DNA of 14,807 bases from Clostridiales bacterium (GTDB lineage Bacteria > Bacillota > Clostridia > Oscillospirales > Oscillospiraceae): positions 1-14,807 of the forward strand of contig SFHI01000048.1 in assembly GCA_004555705.1 (NCBI GenBank), in the 5' to 3' direction. Both the position numbers and the translations under genes were made by a program. Position 1 is the stretch's first letter. Each line of letters starts with the position of its first letter. Under the pieces are notes generated by a model, which was not told the origin of the DNA, did no database searches, and worked only from the letters and a program-made list of their open reading frames with translations. Shown here in pieces: positions 14,362 to 14,807 of the stretch.

Positions 14362-14389
14362 TTTACCTGATAAGAAAGAGGTGAACGAA

Positions 14390-14632
14390 ATGAAGGAAGG
14401 TATCCATCCCAAGTACGAACAGACCACCATCCGCTGTGCCTGCGGCAATGTCTTTACCACTGGTTCCACCATCCGCTGTGCCTGCGGCAATGTCTTTACC
14501 ACTGGTTCTACCAAGAAGGACATTCGTGTTGAGATCTGCTCCAAGTGCCACCCTTTCTATACCGGCAAGCAGAAGCTGGTTGACACCGGTGGACGGGTTG
14601 ACCGCTTCAACAAGCGCTTCGGCCTGAAGTAA
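14390..14632 (+). CDS. rpmE: Ribosomal protein bL31 (zinc type) with an internal tandem duplication
   Basis: An 80-residue bL31 of the 50S subunit. The frame reads MKEGIHPKYEQTTIRCACGN..., with the VEICSKCHPFYTGKQK, DTGGRVDRFNKRFG and final residues all standard. Residues 13-26 and 27-40 are the same 14 amino acids (TIRCACGNVFTTGS), so the CxC half of the zinc site occurs twice (Cys16/18 and Cys30/32) before the single CxxC (Cys50/53). Without the insertion it would be 66 residues, the usual size. A GTG nine bases upstream is in frame, but ATG 14390 with GAGGTG before it is the family start. Promoter, leader and terminator make it a separate unit. Confidence 0.95.
   Translation: MKEGIHPKYEQTTIRCACGNVFTTGSTIRCACGNVFTTGSTKKDIRVEICSKCHPFYTGKQKLVDTGGRVDRFNKRFGLK
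14426..14509 (+). repeat. 42-bp in-frame tandem duplication in rpmE
   Basis: Bases 14424-14466 are identical to 14466-14508, a shift of 42 bp. The only difference between the codon-aligned units (C at 14467, T at 14509) is explained by the duplication junction, so the copies show no divergence. Confidence 0.95.
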
Positions 14633-14645
14633 GCATCACACACCC

Positions 14646-14687
14646 ATCCGCACCACGGGATTCCGTGGTGCGGATTTTTTTGTTTTT
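14646..14687 (+). terminator. rpmE intrinsic terminator
   Basis: A perfect 13-bp stem, ATCCGCACCACGG (14646-14658) with CCGTGGTGCGGAT (14663-14675), has a 4-nt loop and is followed by seven T, G, five T. It starts 13 bp after the rpmE stop. Confidence 0.9.
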
Positions 14688-14708
14688 GGGGGAGGTCAGA
14701 TGGCAGGA

Positions 14709-14807
14709 AAATTGTTGTTTACAAAAAATACGCTGTCATTGCGAGCCAGTGCGCACACTGGCGTGGCAATCCCCCGGATATTCCGAAATGTACAAAAAAC
14801 GGACAAA
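14709..14807 (+). repeat. Hairpin repeat family, copy 3 (cut by the window end)
   Basis: Identical to 11082-11180 over all 99 bases available. The core is 14734-14777. The match still runs at the last base of the window, so the repeat may continue. It lies in the intergenic space after the rpmE terminator. Confidence 0.85.

Noticed and set aside
14709..14807. CRISPR-like repeat or tRNA in the repeats
   Set aside because: Copies are dispersed, not regularly spaced, and fold as simple hairpins; no cloverleaf and no cas genes.

Overview
The window looks like chromosomal DNA of a fairly GC-rich anaerobic Firmicute, most likely a gut Clostridia of the Oscillospiraceae/Ruminococcaceae type. The clues are a his operon led by a YerC-type TrpR-family regulator, a short HisG paired with HisZ, a fused HisIE, an M29 aminopeptidase, the 2-oxoacid-dehydrogenase-E2-like membrane protein, and families of short palindromic repeats that I associate with gut Firmicutes. 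The organism assignment is inference; no rRNA or other marker gene is present.

Region 1 (223-7917, + strand) is a complete-looking histidine operon: promoter with a palindromic candidate operator, then yerC-hisZ-hisG-hisD-hisC-hisB-hisH-hisA-hisF-hisIE. Genes overlap or lie within about 10 bp of each other. Together they run from PRPP + ATP to histidinol-phosphate and from histidinol to histidine. The only missing step is histidinol-phosphate phosphatase, which must be encoded elsewhere. The operon is bracketed by two diverged inverted copies of a short repeat (21-77 and 8105-8161).

Region 2 (7918-12120, - strand genes) holds accessory and housekeeping genes read leftward: a stand-alone homocysteine S-methyltransferase, a six-helix membrane protein fused to a CAT/E2-like acyltransferase fold that lacks the catalytic His, a biotin-protein ligase (birA) directly behind it, and a small membrane-anchored Cys/Pro/Glu-rich protein. 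Between the coding genes lie an AGATAA-rich inverted-repeat element with a probable relic of a four-helix-bundle (S23/IVP-like) gene, and a 161-bp MITE-like palindrome inserted at the birA stop codon with a 4-bp target duplication.

Region 3 (12340-14690, + strand) holds an M29 aminopeptidase and a hexapeptide-repeat O-acetyltransferase as a two-gene unit, then rpmE (ribosomal protein bL31) with its own promoter, leader and terminator. The bL31 gene carries an in-frame 42-bp tandem duplication that doubles the CxC half of its zinc site.

A second palindromic repeat family (44-bp core) occurs four times (11107, 12155, 12284 inverted, 14734). Two copies are identical over at least 99 bp. The differences between the other two arms are compensatory base-pair changes in a hairpin. 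I see no phage, CRISPR array, tRNA, rRNA or intact transposase. The most unusual items are the bL31 duplication, the covarying hairpin repeats, the membrane-bound E2-like pseudoenzyme beside birA, and the MITE at the birA stop.
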